Shown one piece after another: positions 4,392 through 5,349 of a stretch of DNA of 5,349 bases (its first letter is position 1; every line of letters starts with the position of its first letter). Source of the stretch: Ruminococcus sp. UBA1366 (GTDB taxonomy: Bacteria; Bacillota; Clostridia; Oscillospirales; Ruminococcaceae); contig DBRO01000093.1 of assembly GCA_002306005.1 (NCBI GenBank), forward strand, positions 4,639-9,987, read 5' to 3'. The translations under genes and the position numbers were made by a program. Below the pieces are notes generated by a model, which was given only the letters and a program-made list of their open reading frames with translations, made no database searches and was not told where the DNA came from.

Positions 4392-5349
4392 TTATTTTAC
4401 TTTACACAACCGTACACGCGCTGCTGAAAGTGCCTCCAGCAGTTTGTCTGCCTCCTGCTTGGTGTTCTCGTGCGAAAGGCTGATCCGCAAAGCACTATCC
4501 ACCTGTGCCGGCGAAAATCCGAACGCGCCCAGCACGGTGCTTTTCTTCCCGCGGGAGCAGGCAGAGCCGCTGGAAACACAAACGCCTTCGCTTTCTAAAA
4601 AGTGCAGCAGCGTTTCGGATTTATATCCCGCCACGCTGATGCTGATAATATAAGGCGTAGCATCCACAGGCGAAAGAAGTTCCACTCCTGCCGCACTGGC
4701 GAGGCCTTGCCGTAGGTAGGCATTCAGTTCCGCAACTGTTGCTGTACGTTCCTTTGTGTGGTCGGTAAATTCCCGCACTGCCGCGCCAAACGCGCAAATA
4801 AGCGGTACGTTTTCTGTTCCCGAACGGCGGGATTTTTCCTGACCGCCGCCCAACAATAATGGAGCAATGCGCACACCTTTTTTTACATACAGCGCGCCAA
4901 TGCCCTTCGGGGCGTAAATTTTATGCCCACTCACCGAAAGCAGATCTGCGCCCAGTTTGCGGGTATCCAAGGGCTGTTTGCAAAACGCCTGCACTGCGTC
5001 ACAGTGCGTAAGCACCTCCGAATTTTTCCGTTTTACCGCCGCAAAAATTTCCCGCACGGGAAAATCCGCGCCGGTTTCGTTATTCACTGCCATGCAGGAA
5101 ACCAAAAACGTATCCTCGTCCACCGCTTTGGCAAAAGCCTCCGGCAAAAGCCTGCCTTGCTCGTCCGGTGCAATCCGCACCACGGTGTAACCATCCTGCT
5201 CCAAACGGGCGGCGGGTTCTGCCACAGAAGGGTGTTCCACCGCAGAAATAATCAGTTTCTTTTTGCGCTTGCCGTAAAGCCGCACCGCTGAAGCCAGCGC
5301 GGTATTAGAACTTTCCGTCGCACAGGAAGTAAAGATAATTTCCTCCGGC
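4392..5349 (-). CDS. Cysteine desulfurase, NifS/IscS family (N-terminus cut by right edge)
   Basis: This PLP enzyme removes sulfur from cysteine, leaving alanine and an enzyme persulfide that is passed to acceptors. The frame runs open into the edge; 318 codons are visible, and the family's usual 380-400 residues suggest about 60-70 are missing. Numbered from the first visible codon: FTSCATESSNTA (6-17), His39 in VEHPS stacking on PLP, Asn90 in VNNETG, Asp117 and Gln120 in CDAVQ, the Schiff-base Lys143 in SGHKIYAPKG, GGGQE with RSGTENV (167-181), and the catalytic Cys264 in SSGSACSRG. Internal start-like codons, such as the GTG at 5283-5285, are not the true start because homology continues upstream. 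thiI begins 13-19 nt after the stop, so this is probably the dedicated sulfur donor for 4-thiouridine, like B. subtilis NifZ. A general Fe-S role cannot be excluded, so I give no symbol. Confidence 0.93.
   Translation of the reverse strand, partial: PEEIIFTSCATESSNTALASAVRLYGKRKKKLIISAVEHPSVAEPAARLEQDGYTVVRIAPDEQGRLLPEAFAKAVDEDTFLVSCMAVNNETGADFPVREIFAAVKRKNSEVLTHCDAVQAFCKQPLDTRKLGADLLSVSGHKIYAPKGIGALYVKKGVRIAPLLLGGGQEKSRRSGTENVPLICAFGAAVREFTDHTKERTATVAELNAYLRQGLASAAGVELLSPVDATPYIISISVAGYKSETLLHFLESEGVCVSSGSACSRGKKSTVLGAFGFSPAQVDSALRISLSHENTKQEADKLLEALSAARVRLCKVK

Noticed and set aside
1..5349. A novel defence, mobile or CRISPR-like system
   Set aside because: All five main genes belong to known families in a normal co-directional arrangement. 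There are no direct-repeat arrays, terminal inverted repeats, integrase or nuclease genes.

Overview
The window looks like a stretch of a low- to mid-GC Gram-positive (Firmicutes) chromosome. A class B sortase, a membrane-anchored SH3b/SleB-type wall hydrolase, a rhodanese-less ThiI and AAGGAGG-type ribosome binding sites all fit Clostridia. A gut Oscillospiraceae/Ruminococcus-like host is a reasonable guess, but this is inference from gene content and protein style only. There is no transposase, tRNA, rRNA or CRISPR array in the window.

Every supported gene lies on the minus strand, so transcription runs right to left. In transcription order they are: (1) a cysteine desulfurase, cut by the right edge so that roughly the first 60-70 residues are missing; (2) thiI, starting 13-19 nt later; (3) a stand-alone CinA C-terminal/PncC-type NMN amidohydrolase; (4) a class B sortase whose ATG lies 2 nt past the cinA stop and whose ribosome binding site is inside cinA; (5) after a gap of about 130 nt with two small hairpins, a membrane-anchored cell-wall hydrolase; (6) a strong hairpin plus U-tract terminator, and overlapping it a strong promoter for another gene; (7) the first 23 codons of that gene, cut by the left edge and not identified.

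The first two genes form a coherent sulfur-relay module. The desulfurase takes sulfur from cysteine as a persulfide, and ThiI uses it for 4-thiouridine in tRNA. This ThiI ends before the rhodanese domain present in the E. coli protein, matching the B. subtilis arrangement in which a neighbouring dedicated desulfurase supplies sulfur. The next gene belongs to NAD salvage, and the last two act at the cell surface; no functional link between these and the sulfur genes is evident. The window is mostly ordinary housekeeping and surface biology. The best second looks are the terminator stem that contains the -35 box of the next promoter, the palindrome-rich start of the unidentified gene, the sortase tail, and the repeat-built linkers of the hydrolase.
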